The translations under genes and the position numbers were made by a program. From Candidatus Woesearchaeota archaeon (GTDB taxonomy: Archaea > Nanobdellota > Nanobdellia > Woesearchaeales > WJKL01): a stretch of DNA of 64,000 nt. Below the pieces are notes generated by a model. The model was not told the origin of the DNA and did no database searches. It saw nothing but the letters and a program-made list of their open reading frames with translations. Location: positions 1 to 64,000 of the forward strand of contig JAHWIR010000005.1 in NCBI GenBank assembly GCA_019322435.1, given 5' to 3'. Within the stretch, counting starts at the first letter, position 1; every line of letters begins with the position of its first letter. This document shows positions 25,142-35,570 of this stretch, in pieces.

Positions 25142-26245
25142 ATGCCAGTAACATCTGCAATCATATCATTGGGGAGCACGAGCTCAAAATGGACAGCGAA
25201 AGCTATGAAGAATTATTTTAGAGTAGTTGATGAGCTGGATATAAGGGATATTGAGGTTAACTTAGGGCCAAAAGGAGCTGTTGTTCTGTATCAGGGAAAG
25301 CCGATGGATAAGTATGACTGCATCTTTGCAAAAGGAAGCTTTAGATATGCTCCATTGCTGAGCGCGATAACAAATAATCTTTCCAAGAACAGCTATATGC
25401 CTATTACTGCTGATGCATTTACAATTGTTCATGACAAGCTGTTAACACAATTAGCTTTGCAGCAAAATGGTATTCCAATGCCTGCAACATTCTTGGCTGC
25501 AACACCAGAAGCTGCTAAGAAGATACTCGAGAAGATGCATTATCCTATTATTATGAAGTTTCCGCAGGGAACACAAGGCAAAGGAGTGATGTTTGCAGAC
25601 AGTTTTGCATCTGCGAATTCCATGCTTGATGCTTTGACAGCATTGAGGCAGCCTTTCCTGATCCAGGAGTATATTGAGACAGAAGGCGCTGACTTGAGGA
25701 TGATTGTTGTAGGAGATAAGGTTGTGGCGGCAATGCAGAGGCAGGCAGAGATTGGAGAGAAAAGAGCAAATATCCATGCAGGAGGCAAAGGCAAATCAAT
25801 CAAGGTTGATCCTGTAACTGCAAAGATTGCCATAAAAGCTGCAAGAGTGCTAGGAGCTGAGATCTGCGCTGTTGATGTTCTTGAAGGGCATAAAGGGCCT
25901 TTGGTTATTGAGGCGAATATCTCTCCTGGACTGCAGGGAATAACAGAAGCTACAGGAGTCAATGTCGCTGACCATATTGCAAAGTATCTGCACAAGAAGA
26001 CAAAAGAGTATGTTGAAACACACAAGAAAAAAGGCGCAGAGGAGATAATGAAAGATATAGGCAAGGTTGGAGGAGAGCCTGCAAAGCAGATCATAACAGG
26101 CCTGGATTTCAGAGGAGAAAGAGTATTGATACCTGAACCAATCATAAAAGAAGCTGGATTCACAGAGAAAGATGAGGTTGTGATGAAGGTGTTGAAAGGA
26201 AAACTAGTTCTTGAGAAGTTTGATATTAAAGAGAAGAAGAAATAA
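25142..26245 (+). CDS. RimK-like ATP-grasp ligase fused to a C-terminal AbrB-like domain
   Basis: RimK relatives add amino acids (often glutamate) to a carboxyl end. Here about 290 residues form the ATP-grasp part: MKFPQGTQGKGVMF (about 145), FLIQEYIE (about 182), DLRMIVVGDKVVAAM (about 195) and ICAVDVLEG...VIEANISPG (about 245-265). The C-terminal 50 residues (GERVLIPEPIIKEAGFTEKD, then LKGKLVLEKF) look like an AbrB/SpoVT DNA-binding hairpin. ATG 25142 is preferred over the GTG at 25118 because GAGG (25131-25134) is 7 nt upstream. It is coupled to the retropepsin-like gene. Confidence 0.85.
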   Translation: MPVTSAIISLGSTSSKWTAKAMKNYFRVVDELDIRDIEVNLGPKGAVVLYQGKPMDKYDCIFAKGSFRYAPLLSAITNNLSKNSYMPITADAFTIVHDKLLTQLALQQNGIPMPATFLAATPEAAKKILEKMHYPIIMKFPQGTQGKGVMFADSFASANSMLDALTALRQPFLIQEYIETEGADLRMIVVGDKVVAAMQRQAEIGEKRANIHAGGKGKSIKVDPVTAKIAIKAARVLGAEICAVDVLEGHKGPLVIEANISPGLQGITEATGVNVADHIAKYLHKKTKEYVETHKKKGAEEIMKDIGKVGGEPAKQIITGLDFRGERVLIPEPIIKEAGFTEKDEVVMKVLKGKLVLEKFDIKEKKK

Positions 26246-26650
26246 TTAACTATGGCAGCGTTCTTCTTGTTCAGCGTATAAAAAATTTGTAATTTCTACT
26301 AGTCTCTTTTCATATTGCGGATTTTTTCTGTGTTGTCTTTGTCTATAGAGCTTAATAGCTTTTTGGACTTGTTTTTCTGCTCTTCTAAAATCAACACGCT
26401 TTTCAGAAGGACTAGATTCATATAATGCTAGTTTTATATATATTCCACTTAATTGGAATGGGATTCTATCCAACTGAGACCTTATTTCACTTGGGAGAGA
26501 GTTAATTTCACCTTCATCAAGAGGGTCTTTGTTTAATTTAAATTGTTTTTCTAACTTTTCTAAGTCAAGACGGCTACTAAGATCAGTATCTGCTTCTCGT
26601 CTTTCGAGTAAATCTAAATATTGGTCAAATGGAATTGCTTGTTTTACCAT
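26246..26650 (-). CDS. Hypothetical 134-aa helical protein
   Basis: The product is all-helical and charged (QYLDLLERREADTDLSSRLD; RRAEKQVQKAIKLYRQRQHR), TPR-like in its second half but without clear repeats. The family is unknown. A GGTTTTTAAACC box near 26678 is 28 nt before ATG 26650, inside the 3' end of the PHP gene, so it has its own leaderless promoter. The gene is convergent with rimK and its stop begins at the base after the rimK stop. Confidence 0.6.
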   Translation of the reverse strand: MVKQAIPFDQYLDLLERREADTDLSSRLDLEKLEKQFKLNKDPLDEGEINSLPSEIRSQLDRIPFQLSGIYIKLALYESSPSEKRVDFRRAEKQVQKAIKLYRQRQHRKNPQYEKRLVEITNFLYAEQEERCHS

Positions 26651-26673
26651 TTTATTTATTAAGTTTATTCGGT

Positions 26674-27609
26674 TTAAAAACCTTTTTGTTTTTTTGCAAA
26701 TTTCCTCCTGCTTGTTTTGCTTTTGCTTTTTAGTGCATTTACTACATCTATATCACAAATCCAGCTTCCTATTTCAGCATCTCCTAATCTAAAATGACAG
26801 TCACTTCCTTTGGAGCCGTCTACTAGTTTTCCTTTATGCTTCTGAACCAATCTAGAGGGTTTTATGTTTAGTTTAGAGCAAAAATCATTAAGTGTTTCTG
26901 TCTCTTCATCTGAATAACCTTTATTAGTATAATTATAGATATCAAATCCATCTATGCCTTCTTGTATAGCTATAGCTGCTATTTCCTCAAGATTTTCTGG
27001 ATTTTCATCAATAATACCGATGTGAGCAAATATTGGAGTGCCTCCTGCTTGTTTGATGCAGGTAATTATTTTTCTTATGCCTTTTCTCTTTTTTGGGATA
27101 TAATGAGGAGATTTCTTGCCAACGTATTTGTCAAAGGCTTTTTTAAAATCCTTGATTTTAGTAATACCATTATCCATCATAAAGTAGATTATGTCGTTTC
27201 TGCAGATTAGATTTCTTTTCCTTGTATCTTTTACATAATCTTTCACATCTTCTACAGTAAAGCTGTGTGAGTGACCTAATTTTTTGGCAATTTTTTCATC
27301 TCTTTTTTGAGTGGCTCTTAAATTTACTGCAATAGGCCTGAGTAAATGAACTGATTTTGGGTTAATAAAATAAGCTAGAATCTCTCCATCAATATCTTTG
27401 TAATTAAAACTAAATTCTCCTCCAGGAATAACCTGAAATCCTGGATAGTTTTTTGCTTCCTGCATGGCTTCCTCAATTCCTTCTACTGTGTCGTGGTCTG
27501 TTATTGCAATGCCTTCCAGTCCTTTTTCAACAGCCAATCTTACTGCTTCTGCAGGGGTCTCATAGGCATGAAGAGAATACGTAGTATGTACATGTAGGTC
27601 AAATGCCAT
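26674..27609 (-). CDS. PHP-domain metal-dependent phosphoesterase
   Basis: The 311-residue product starts with the PHP metal motif DLHVHTTYSLHAYET and continues with GIAITDHDTVEG, PGGEFSF and later FAHIGII and GSDCHF, which together form the trinuclear site. Relatives hydrolyse nucleoside 3',5'-bisphosphates or short RNA ends (TrpH/RnaAM group). The C-terminus is basic. AGGTGATAGG upstream of ATG 27609 serves as ribosome site, and the kinase-fold gene ends 28 nt upstream, so they may be co-transcribed. Confidence 0.9.
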   Translation of the reverse strand: MAFDLHVHTTYSLHAYETPAEAVRLAVEKGLEGIAITDHDTVEGIEEAMQEAKNYPGFQVIPGGEFSFNYKDIDGEILAYFINPKSVHLLRPIAVNLRATQKRDEKIAKKLGHSHSFTVEDVKDYVKDTRKRNLICRNDIIYFMMDNGITKIKDFKKAFDKYVGKKSPHYIPKKRKGIRKIITCIKQAGGTPIFAHIGIIDENPENLEEIAAIAIQEGIDGFDIYNYTNKGYSDEETETLNDFCSKLNIKPSRLVQKHKGKLVDGSKGSDCHFRLGDAEIGSWICDIDVVNALKSKSKTSRRKFAKKQKGF

Positions 27610-27637
27610 TTTCCTTATCCTATCACCTTTAATTGAT

Positions 27638-28948
27638 TTATAATGAATCTACAGCTTTATTTACTAATTCAAGCTTTTTAGTAGCACAATCATCTAAATT
27701 GCAAAAATAAGTTAAGTTTTGACTTACAAAACTTTCAGGAACATACAAGTCGTTTCGTTTAACAAATCCTTCTACTTTGTCTGCATATTGAGGATTATTA
27801 CAAAGATGTGTTATGAATTTTGTATTACGCAGTAATGCAAATCTAGAAGCAGCTGCATATTCTTTTTCAAACGGATTCATTATGTCTCTTTTTGGGATAT
27901 TATCATATGGAATAGATTCTCCTGTTTGCAGTTTATACTGCTGTTCTAGAACATGTTTTTTTAATTCAACCATTCTTTCCTCAGCAAAGAGCCTGAAGAC
28001 AGCCGGATGATTGATTAGGATTGCAATCATTGCATTTGATCCTCTTCCTATCTTATTGTTGTCAGTAACAGCAAAACCCTGATACTGGACTGTGCTTCTC
28101 TCTCCACCTTCTCTAAATTCAAGTATTGCGTCTGAATCATAATGTCCTATTTTTTCATGTTTTAACAAGATATTTCCTACATTAGGATCATAATTTACAA
28201 TACCTCTTTGCTCAACATTTTCTCCAAGAGGCTTTGCTATGTGCGTGTAAAGTAATTCTAAGAAATCAGTAAGCTTGTTTTCAACAAGCCATCTGAAACG
28301 GTTTCTGCTTGTGCTTCTTTCATTATCTTTGTATTTGAATTGAAGCAGCTCTTCTACAAAAATATTGATCTCACTTTGAAGTTTTCTGTGGTCATATTCA
28401 TAGATTGTTACACCATTGAATACATCATGATCTTTGTACTCTTCAGTAGAGGCGATATAGTTGTTGATTAAAACAACATCAGCTGCCCGCTTCATATATC
28501 CAAAAGCCTGGTCTTCAATCTTTTGTTTTGCATGGGGAAGCTGTTCAATCTCCCGCATCTTGTAAAAATCTTTAAGTTTGTCTTCAAGAGACTCTGTATA
28601 CTGCTCCATAAAAAGTATTGTTCTTCCTTCGTGCTCTTTATGCGCTATATACATTGGAGTAAATGTATTTTTTTGGTTGCCAAATTCTAGGAATCTTACC
28701 TCATTCATGTCAAGCTCTCTGTTTCTTTCCTGCTCTCCAGAAGAGTCTGTACCTGGCCAGAAGTCTTTTGCAAAAATTGTAAAAGGGTTTCCTTCTTTAG
28801 GCTTGATAGTGAATTCGTACAGTTCAGCCCTGAGAAGAGAACCTTTTTCAACAGGATTTATATCATAGTCCTTTATAGGCTGTTCAAATATCTCTGAGAA
28901 ATAGTCTTTATCAATACCTGCTTTTTTAAAGTCGCTTTTATTCATCAT
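27638..28948 (-). CDS. Kinase-fold (aminoglycoside-phosphotransferase-like) protein, tentative
   Basis: No direct family is recognised in these 436 residues, but the order of motifs resembles APH/choline-kinase-like enzymes: FTIFAKDFWP (ATP lysine strand, about 60), RTILFMEQYTESLEDKL (hinge, about 110-125), IVNYDPNVGNILLKH near 255 (in place of HxDxxxxN) and a following GFAVTDNNKIGRGS (in place of the metal-binding DxD). The C-terminal third is helical. Start is one of two adjacent ATGs (28948 or 28945). Substrate and activity are unknown; loss of the usual catalytic Asp-His pair is possible. Confidence 0.55.
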   Translation of the reverse strand: MMNKSDFKKAGIDKDYFSEIFEQPIKDYDINPVEKGSLLRAELYEFTIKPKEGNPFTIFAKDFWPGTDSSGEQERNRELDMNEVRFLEFGNQKNTFTPMYIAHKEHEGRTILFMEQYTESLEDKLKDFYKMREIEQLPHAKQKIEDQAFGYMKRAADVVLINNYIASTEEYKDHDVFNGVTIYEYDHRKLQSEINIFVEELLQFKYKDNERSTSRNRFRWLVENKLTDFLELLYTHIAKPLGENVEQRGIVNYDPNVGNILLKHEKIGHYDSDAILEFREGGERSTVQYQGFAVTDNNKIGRGSNAMIAILINHPAVFRLFAEERMVELKKHVLEQQYKLQTGESIPYDNIPKRDIMNPFEKEYAAASRFALLRNTKFITHLCNNPQYADKVEGFVKRNDLYVPESFVSQNLTYFCNLDDCATKKLELVNKAVDSL

Positions 28949-29043
28949 TTTGATAGATTACCATAATTAAATCATTTATTCTATGAAATCTAAGAATAAC
29001 TATCTTTATAAACCTTTCTGTTTTTACTATTGGTAAGTAGCAA

Positions 29044-29988
29044 TTAAGTATATATAACTCTTCCTATGTTGTGGATATCTACTGTCATCATCTTCATTTT
29101 CTCTATTATGTTTGGGATGAATTTTTCCTGCCAATTCTGGTTGTAGTATCTGTCGCATTTATTGATTAGGTCAATCTTTTTTGATGCGGTTTTGTATGCT
29201 AATTTTGAGTCATCAGTGTGGTATGCTTTCATTGTATCTAAATAGAGCTTTCTTATTTCTTCATAAATCTCAATCAGCTGCTTTTCTTTTTGCGGAGTTA
29301 TTTTTGCTTGCCTAAGGAATCTTGCTATCCTCTTTGCTTCATCTGCAATCTTTTCAATGTATTCTGTGATACGCAAGATGCTGTACATTTTTTCTGGAGT
29401 TAATTTGTATGCTCTTGCAACTTCGGTGTTTTCCAAGGCAAATTTTATTGCACGGAAAATCAGATAATTAAGCCTGTTGACATCTTCGTCTCTGTGGTTG
29501 ATGTTTTCATACTTGTCTTCTTTGAATGTGTCCTTTGAATCAGAAATCATGTCTCTTGTGATTATATCCATCCTTCTGATAAGGTTAGAGATAGATATCT
29601 TCTCCATGTTAAGAAATTCTCTTGCGACAATCTTAGTGGATGTCTGCTCAACAATCTCCAAGGCCATCAGGTTCTGCAGAACGTCTCTTACTTCTTTTGC
29701 CTTGTCTTTCAATTCCTCTCCTATGATTGTTATCTTGTTGTTGTTGTTGATATAGGCAGGGATTATCTCCCTCTTGATCTGGTCGATGTTTTTTCCGTCT
29801 ATTGAGATTACAATCTCTTTTGGCTCTATTTTGCCTTTTTCAATCTTAGGGGACAAGTACAATTCGTCATCTCTTTCCTCTAAACTGATTAAATCGCCTT
29901 TTTTAAGCTTATTTTTGACAACCCAGCTCTTTGGAAGACTCATTACAAAAGAAGTCTTTCCAAATCTTATTAATTTTCTAAATTCCAT
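29044..29988 (-). CDS. AbrB-PhoU regulator (second copy)
   Basis: The 314-residue product has the same architecture as the gene at 7523-8425: an AbrB-like start (RKLIRFGKTSFVMSLPKSW, then LKKGDLISLEERD) and two PhoU-like helical repeats (about 110-310). ATG 29988 is chosen because GGGGTGG lies 5 nt upstream, which an upstream GTG would use up. It is divergent from the acidic small protein gene; the 160-bp space between holds AT-rich imperfect inverted repeats (about 30028-30040 and 30048-30069). Its target operon is unknown. Confidence 0.88.
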   Translation of the reverse strand: MEFRKLIRFGKTSFVMSLPKSWVVKNKLKKGDLISLEERDDELYLSPKIEKGKIEPKEIVISIDGKNIDQIKREIIPAYINNNNKITIIGEELKDKAKEVRDVLQNLMALEIVEQTSTKIVAREFLNMEKISISNLIRRMDIITRDMISDSKDTFKEDKYENINHRDEDVNRLNYLIFRAIKFALENTEVARAYKLTPEKMYSILRITEYIEKIADEAKRIARFLRQAKITPQKEKQLIEIYEEIRKLYLDTMKAYHTDDSKLAYKTASKKIDLINKCDRYYNQNWQEKFIPNIIEKMKMMTVDIHNIGRVIYT

Positions 29989-30148
29989 ATATTCCACCCC
30001 GAAATGTTTTATTAAGTATAGTATAACCGTAAAATCTACGATTAGGCATATATCTTTTGTTAGATATATATGTTATATGGAAAAAGTATATATATTTAAA
30101 CCTTACTACTATTATACATATAGGTTAAAATATGTGAGGTGGGGGAGT

Positions 30149-30289
30149 ATGAAAGAACTTGATGAGGATGAGTATTTTGAGGATGATGAGAACATCTATT
30201 CTGAAGATGTTCGAGAACTGCTGTTAGAAGATGGGGAGTTGAGCCCTGAAGAAGCTGGCTTTATGCAAGGCTATGACGAGGCTGCTTAA
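30149..30289 (+). CDS. Small acidic protein (46 aa)
   Basis: The 46-residue product is strongly acidic (KELDEDEYFEDDENIYSEDV) and ends with ELSPEEAGFMQGYDEAA, a helix-turn-like end. I believe similar acidic mini-proteins occur in other DPANN genomes, but cannot check that here. A GTGAGGTGGGGG ribosome site ends 4 nt before ATG 30149. It is followed by another small gene in the same direction. Function unknown. Confidence 0.75.
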   Translation: MKELDEDEYFEDDENIYSEDVRELLLEDGELSPEEAGFMQGYDEAA

Positions 30290-30340
30290 GTAATCAGTGA
30301 TTAAAATCATAGTTTCTATTAGAGAAAGGTATTGACTAAA

Positions 30341-30523
30341 ATGTCGTTAAAACAACTGCTTGGACTGGATGGAATTTCTGACTTTGAGATAATGATGAAA
30401 CTAATGGATGCCCAGAAGCAGGATCTAGATGAAGTTGATTTTGTCAAAGAGGACGGCTCTGTTGTAAAGGTCCGTCTTCCTCATCTAAAGTTTGATCCGT
30501 TTATGTTTGTTGAAAAGTCTTGA
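30341..30523 (+). CDS. Small protein of 60 aa
   Basis: The product begins MSLKQLLGLDGISDFEIMMK and continues with an amphipathic helix and a short beta part (FVKEDGSVVKVRLPHLKFDP). No family is recognised. ATG 30341 with AAGGT 10 nt upstream is preferred over TTG 30332. It sits 51 nt after the acidic protein and may share its transcript. Confidence 0.6.
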   Translation: MSLKQLLGLDGISDFEIMMKLMDAQKQDLDEVDFVKEDGSVVKVRLPHLKFDPFMFVEKS

Positions 30524-30578
30524 TTTTTGAATTCTTATAGTACAGGGCCTGAGAAGGCTGAATTTGAGGGTTTAGAAG

Positions 30579-30594
30579 CGAAAGGTTTATAAAG
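30579..30594 (+). promoter_or_regulatory. Core promoter CGAAAGGTTTATAAAG of gyrB
   Basis: BRE (CGAAAGG) plus TATA (TTTATAAA). Transcription should start near 30616, giving a leader of about 40 nt before gyrB. The leader region 30613-30639 can form a hairpin (TTAGTGGAA/TTCTACTAA with one G-U pair). Confidence 0.7.
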
Positions 30595-30656
30595 AAAGAT
30601 AGGTTAATTTTCTTAGTGGAAGAGTTAAAATTCTACTAAATTTTTACATGAATTAG

Positions 30657-32926
<2,270 letters not shown>

Positions 32927-32965
32927 TATTATAACCTTTTATGTAAAAAAAACAAATTTTAGTTA

Positions 32966-32989
32966 TTTAAAAACCTTCGTGAATTTTTA
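32966..32989 (-). promoter_or_regulatory. Extended promoter TTCACGAAGGTTTTTAAA (copy 2)
   Basis: Same element as at 24674. The TATA centre near 32969 is about 43 nt from ATG 32926, so the receiver mRNA has a short leader carrying a ribosome site. Confidence 0.65.
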
Positions 32990-33003
32990 GAAAAGTAAAA
33001 CTA

Positions 33004-33633
33004 TTACTGAGAATCTTCTTTAAATTGTTTTATTTTATCTAATTGCTCTCTAATCATGGATTCTTCTTCTTGATACTCTTCAAGAAAATCATCATTTGAT
33101 AGAGTTATTAATGCAGAATAACAAGCATCAAGGTCTATTTCAATATCGCCTTTCCATTCTTCCCATTCCATGATTCTCTCAAAATTATCACCAAAATAGT
33201 TTAAACTATTGTCTTCTTTGATATTCCCTTTAGCAATTCTAACTATATTTTCTAGTTTTTCTATAAAATAATCACTTCCTTTCTCTAAGGCATTAGTCAA
33301 ATCATTATATGATCTTGATAATCTTTTATAAGAATTATATGTAGGAGAATGTTCTTCAAACAAAAATTGAAAATTATCATCAGTTAAAACCAATCCTTTC
33401 TCTAAAGCTATTTTTTTAAAGTCTGCTTCCATAAGTTTTCTTACTAAAGGAAGATCATTTGTCTTAATCTCTTCTGCAGATGCTATATTTCCAGCATCTC
33501 TGAAAAGATTCTCTGCAACATAAAAATAATACATAGCAGAACCTAAGTCTTTTTTTCCAAGCATATCAAGAGCAAAACCTTGATACATCTCGGCTCCTGA
33601 TCGATATGGTTCCTTTTCTTTAGCTGTTGTCAT
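33004..33633 (-). CDS. Hypothetical 209-aa helical (TPR-like) protein
   Basis: The product is mainly helical. The first 60 residues (MYQGFALDMLGKKDLGSAMY, then YFYVAENLFRDAG) look like a TPR pair, and the end is an acidic helix. It has no membrane segment. The promoter belongs to the CACGAAGG group and its TATA is 26 nt from ATG 33633, so the transcript should be leaderless. Function unknown. Confidence 0.65.
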   Translation of the reverse strand: MTTAKEKEPYRSGAEMYQGFALDMLGKKDLGSAMYYFYVAENLFRDAGNIASAEEIKTNDLPLVRKLMEADFKKIALEKGLVLTDDNFQFLFEEHSPTYNSYKRLSRSYNDLTNALEKGSDYFIEKLENIVRIAKGNIKEDNSLNYFGDNFERIMEWEEWKGDIEIDLDACYSALITLSNDDFLEEYQEEESMIREQLDKIKQFKEDSQ

Positions 33634-33655
33634 ATAAATTTTTAATTTTGAGTAG

Positions 33656-33680
33656 TTTAAAAACCTTCGTGAATTCTTAA
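33656..33680 (-). promoter_or_regulatory. Extended promoter TTCACGAAGGTTTTTAAA (copy 3)
   Basis: Same element as at 24674, with TATA centre about 33659, 26 nt before ATG 33633. It is divergent from the eS1 promoter, whose TATA (CTTTATAAA) is at 33694-33702. Confidence 0.65.
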
Positions 33681-33725
33681 AATATTTAGAAACCTTTATA
33701 AACAGCCTCTTAATTCTGAAAGTAT

Positions 33726-34346
33726 ATGGCTAAAGCAAAAAGGAAGACATCAAGGACTGCTGTTAAGAAGACGTGGTTTCAGATTACAGCGCCTGCTATG
33801 TTCAATAAGCAGACTATTGGGGAGATTCCTCTGGTGGAAGCGTCTAAGGGAATGGGGAGGACTGTTCCAGTCAATCTGATGAATCTTACAGGAGATATGA
33901 GAAAGCAGAATATCAATGTTATATTTGAGATAAATAATATCAGCGGAAGCAAGCTGTATACAGAGCTTGTCGGGTTTAAGATGGTTGCTTCTTCAATCAA
34001 GAGAATGGTCAGGAGAGGCAAAAGGAAGGTTGATTATTCTTTTACAGCCAAAACAGCTGATGGTTATAAATTAAAGGTTAAGGTCATAATGGTGACACTT
34101 GGACTGACTTACCTGTCTTCTCTTACTGGGCTGAGGAAGGCATGCGATGAAGAGATGGTCAAAATGCTTAGCAAGATGAAATATGAGAATTTTGTTGAAG
34201 AGCTTGTCAATCATAGAGTGCAGACCAATGTGAAGAAACTATTAAGCAAAGTATATCCTTTAAGGATGTTTGAGGTAAGGGATATGCAAGTTATGAAGAA
34301 AGGCAGTGAAGCGCCTAAGAAAAAGGCTGTTAAGAAAAAAGAATAA
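33726..34346 (+). CDS. rps3ae: Ribosomal protein eS1 (S3Ae)
   Basis: This is a component of the small ribosomal subunit in archaea and eukaryotes. The 206 residues begin with a basic tail (AKAKRKTSRTAVKKTWFQI) and include IGEIPLVEASKGMGRTVPVN, VGFKMVASSIKRMVRRGKRK and the Lys-rich C-terminus. The TATA box at 33694-33702 lies about 27 nt before ATG 33726, so the mRNA is probably leaderless. It stands alone between hypothetical genes. Confidence 0.97.
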   Translation: MAKAKRKTSRTAVKKTWFQITAPAMFNKQTIGEIPLVEASKGMGRTVPVNLMNLTGDMRKQNINVIFEINNISGSKLYTELVGFKMVASSIKRMVRRGKRKVDYSFTAKTADGYKLKVKVIMVTLGLTYLSSLTGLRKACDEEMVKMLSKMKYENFVEELVNHRVQTNVKKLLSKVYPLRMFEVRDMQVMKKGSEAPKKKAVKKKE

Positions 34347-34348
34347 TT

Positions 34349-34762
34349 CTATTCAAGTTGAATTTCTTCAAAAAGTGTTTCTGCTAAAGAATCAAGGTTA
34401 TCTTCTTCGCCAGTTATTATATATGAAGTGACTCCAGCATTTATGCCTGAGTATGTTCCTTTTACAGAACTAAGAATCTCCTCTTTTTTTTCTGAGACTT
34501 CATCTGGTTTTTGATAGATTCCTAAGAAACAGTAATCTTTTTTATCATATCTGCAGATCCTTATGAAATGACTCTTTAATATATTTGCTACTCCTTTAAC
34601 CCTTTCTTCATAAGTATCTTCGCCTAATTTAAGCATTACTAGTGCTTTTGGTTTTTTATGATGTTGTACTAGTTGGACAATATGAGAGAACTCGTCCTTG
34701 AATACTATATAATCCTCTAATCCAGTCAGTTCATCTGTTAAAACATGTTCGTCTTTTGTCAT
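34349..34762 (-). CDS. Degenerate GGDEF-fold protein (137 aa)
   Basis: The product aligns by eye with the neighbouring GGDEF protein: LTDELTGLEDYIVFKDEF near the start, RICRYDKKDYCFLGIY (the GGDEF loop replaced by DKKDY at about 73-77) and a final GINAGVTSYI corresponding to the VTLSLGV strand. Catalysis is not expected; it may be a regulatory or dimer partner. ATG 34762 is used because TTTATAAA at 34787-34794 lies 28 nt upstream. A longer reading up to 34918 would overlap the next gene and the promoter. Confidence 0.7.
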   Translation of the reverse strand: MTKDEHVLTDELTGLEDYIVFKDEFSHIVQLVQHHKKPKALVMLKLGEDTYEERVKGVANILKSHFIRICRYDKKDYCFLGIYQKPDEVSEKKEEILSSVKGTYSGINAGVTSYIITGEEDNLDSLAETLFEEIQLE

Positions 34763-34796
34763 TTTATATATAGTAATTGTTCTGGATTTATAAAGA

Positions 34797-35459
34797 TTAT
34801 TCGAATTTTTGGCTTGCAACCATGTTTCTGCCTTGTTTCTTTGCTTCGTATAATAGTGTGTCTGCTGCTGTAAACAGACCTTCGCTGGACTTATACTTAT
34901 CAGTATGCTGAACAACACCTAGAGAGAGCGTAACCTTTAATTCATGGCCTTTATAATCAAATTTTTGTTTTTCAACTAATTTTCTATATTCTTCAGCTGC
35001 TTTTGCTGCATCTTCTATAATTGTATCAGGCATTATTACTGTAAACTCGTCTCCACCATATCTGCAAAATAAATCCTCTCCTGTAAAATACTCTTTGCCT
35101 AATTCTGTTATCCTAACTAGAATATCATCTCCTATAGGATGGCCGTATGTATCATTAATATGTTTAAAATTATCAATATCAAATGCAATAAGAGAAACTG
35201 GAACATTATCTTCATCTGATTTTTTAACTTCTTTTTCAAGCTGTTCTTTAAAATAACTGTGGTTATAGGCTTTTGTCAGGCCGTCTTCTATAGCTTTTGG
35301 ACCAAGTATAGCTATTTTTTTCTCCTTTTTCTCATTATCTTTTTTTAGAGCAATATAATCCTGCCTTAATTCTGTTAATTTTTGGTATTCCATAGAGTCA
35401 GGACTAAGTGAAGCTGCTATTTCATCATAAAGTTTAACTGTATCTTCAAGATTTTCCAT
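34797..35459 (-). CDS. GGDEF-domain protein, putative diguanylate cyclase
   Basis: GGDEF enzymes join two GTP to make cyclic di-GMP. The 220 residues have a helical, probably coiled-coil N-terminus (about 20-50), then the full domain: DGLTKAYN (59-66), AFDIDNFKHINDTYGH with metal Asp94, RYGGDEF (GGDEF at 135-139) and VTLSLGV. The RxxD inhibitory site is missing. There is no membrane segment or sensor domain. A TTTATAAA box about 28 nt before ATG 35459 indicates its own leaderless promoter. The degenerate paralogue is 35 nt downstream. Confidence 0.9.
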   Translation of the reverse strand: MENLEDTVKLYDEIAASLSPDSMEYQKLTELRQDYIALKKDNEKKEKKIAILGPKAIEDGLTKAYNHSYFKEQLEKEVKKSDEDNVPVSLIAFDIDNFKHINDTYGHPIGDDILVRITELGKEYFTGEDLFCRYGGDEFTVIMPDTIIEDAAKAAEEYRKLVEKQKFDYKGHELKVTLSLGVVQHTDKYKSSEGLFTAADTLLYEAKKQGRNMVASQKFE

Positions 35460-35526
35460 TTTAATATTTTGGATAAATTTGCCTTTATAAACCTTACTCT
35501 TTTCACTACTACATAGGGGCTATAAC

Positions 35527-35542
35527 CGAAAGGTTTATAAAG
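35527..35542 (+). promoter_or_regulatory. Core promoter CGAAAGGTTTATAAAG
   Basis: BRE plus TATA identical to the gyrB and tfb elements. Transcription would start near 35563, a few bases before ATG 35571. Confidence 0.65.
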
Positions 35543-35570
35543 AAGCATCATATATAAAATTTAGATTAAA

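Noticed and set aside
25540..26163. Long open frame (about 207 codons) antisense to the RimK-AbrB gene
   Set aside because: It lies wholly inside a well-supported gene, has no ribosome site or TATA, and its product is Ser/Pro/Ile-rich as expected for a mirror frame.
30028..30072. AT-rich inverted repeats between the AbrB-PhoU gene and the acidic small gene, considered as an operator
   Set aside because: The repeats are short, imperfect and low-complexity; chance is likely, so they are mentioned only as context.
34763..34918. N-terminal extension of the degenerate GGDEF protein to position 34918
   Set aside because: It would overlap the 3' end of the intact GGDEF gene and cross the TATA box at 34787-34794; the start at ATG 34762 fits the promoter.
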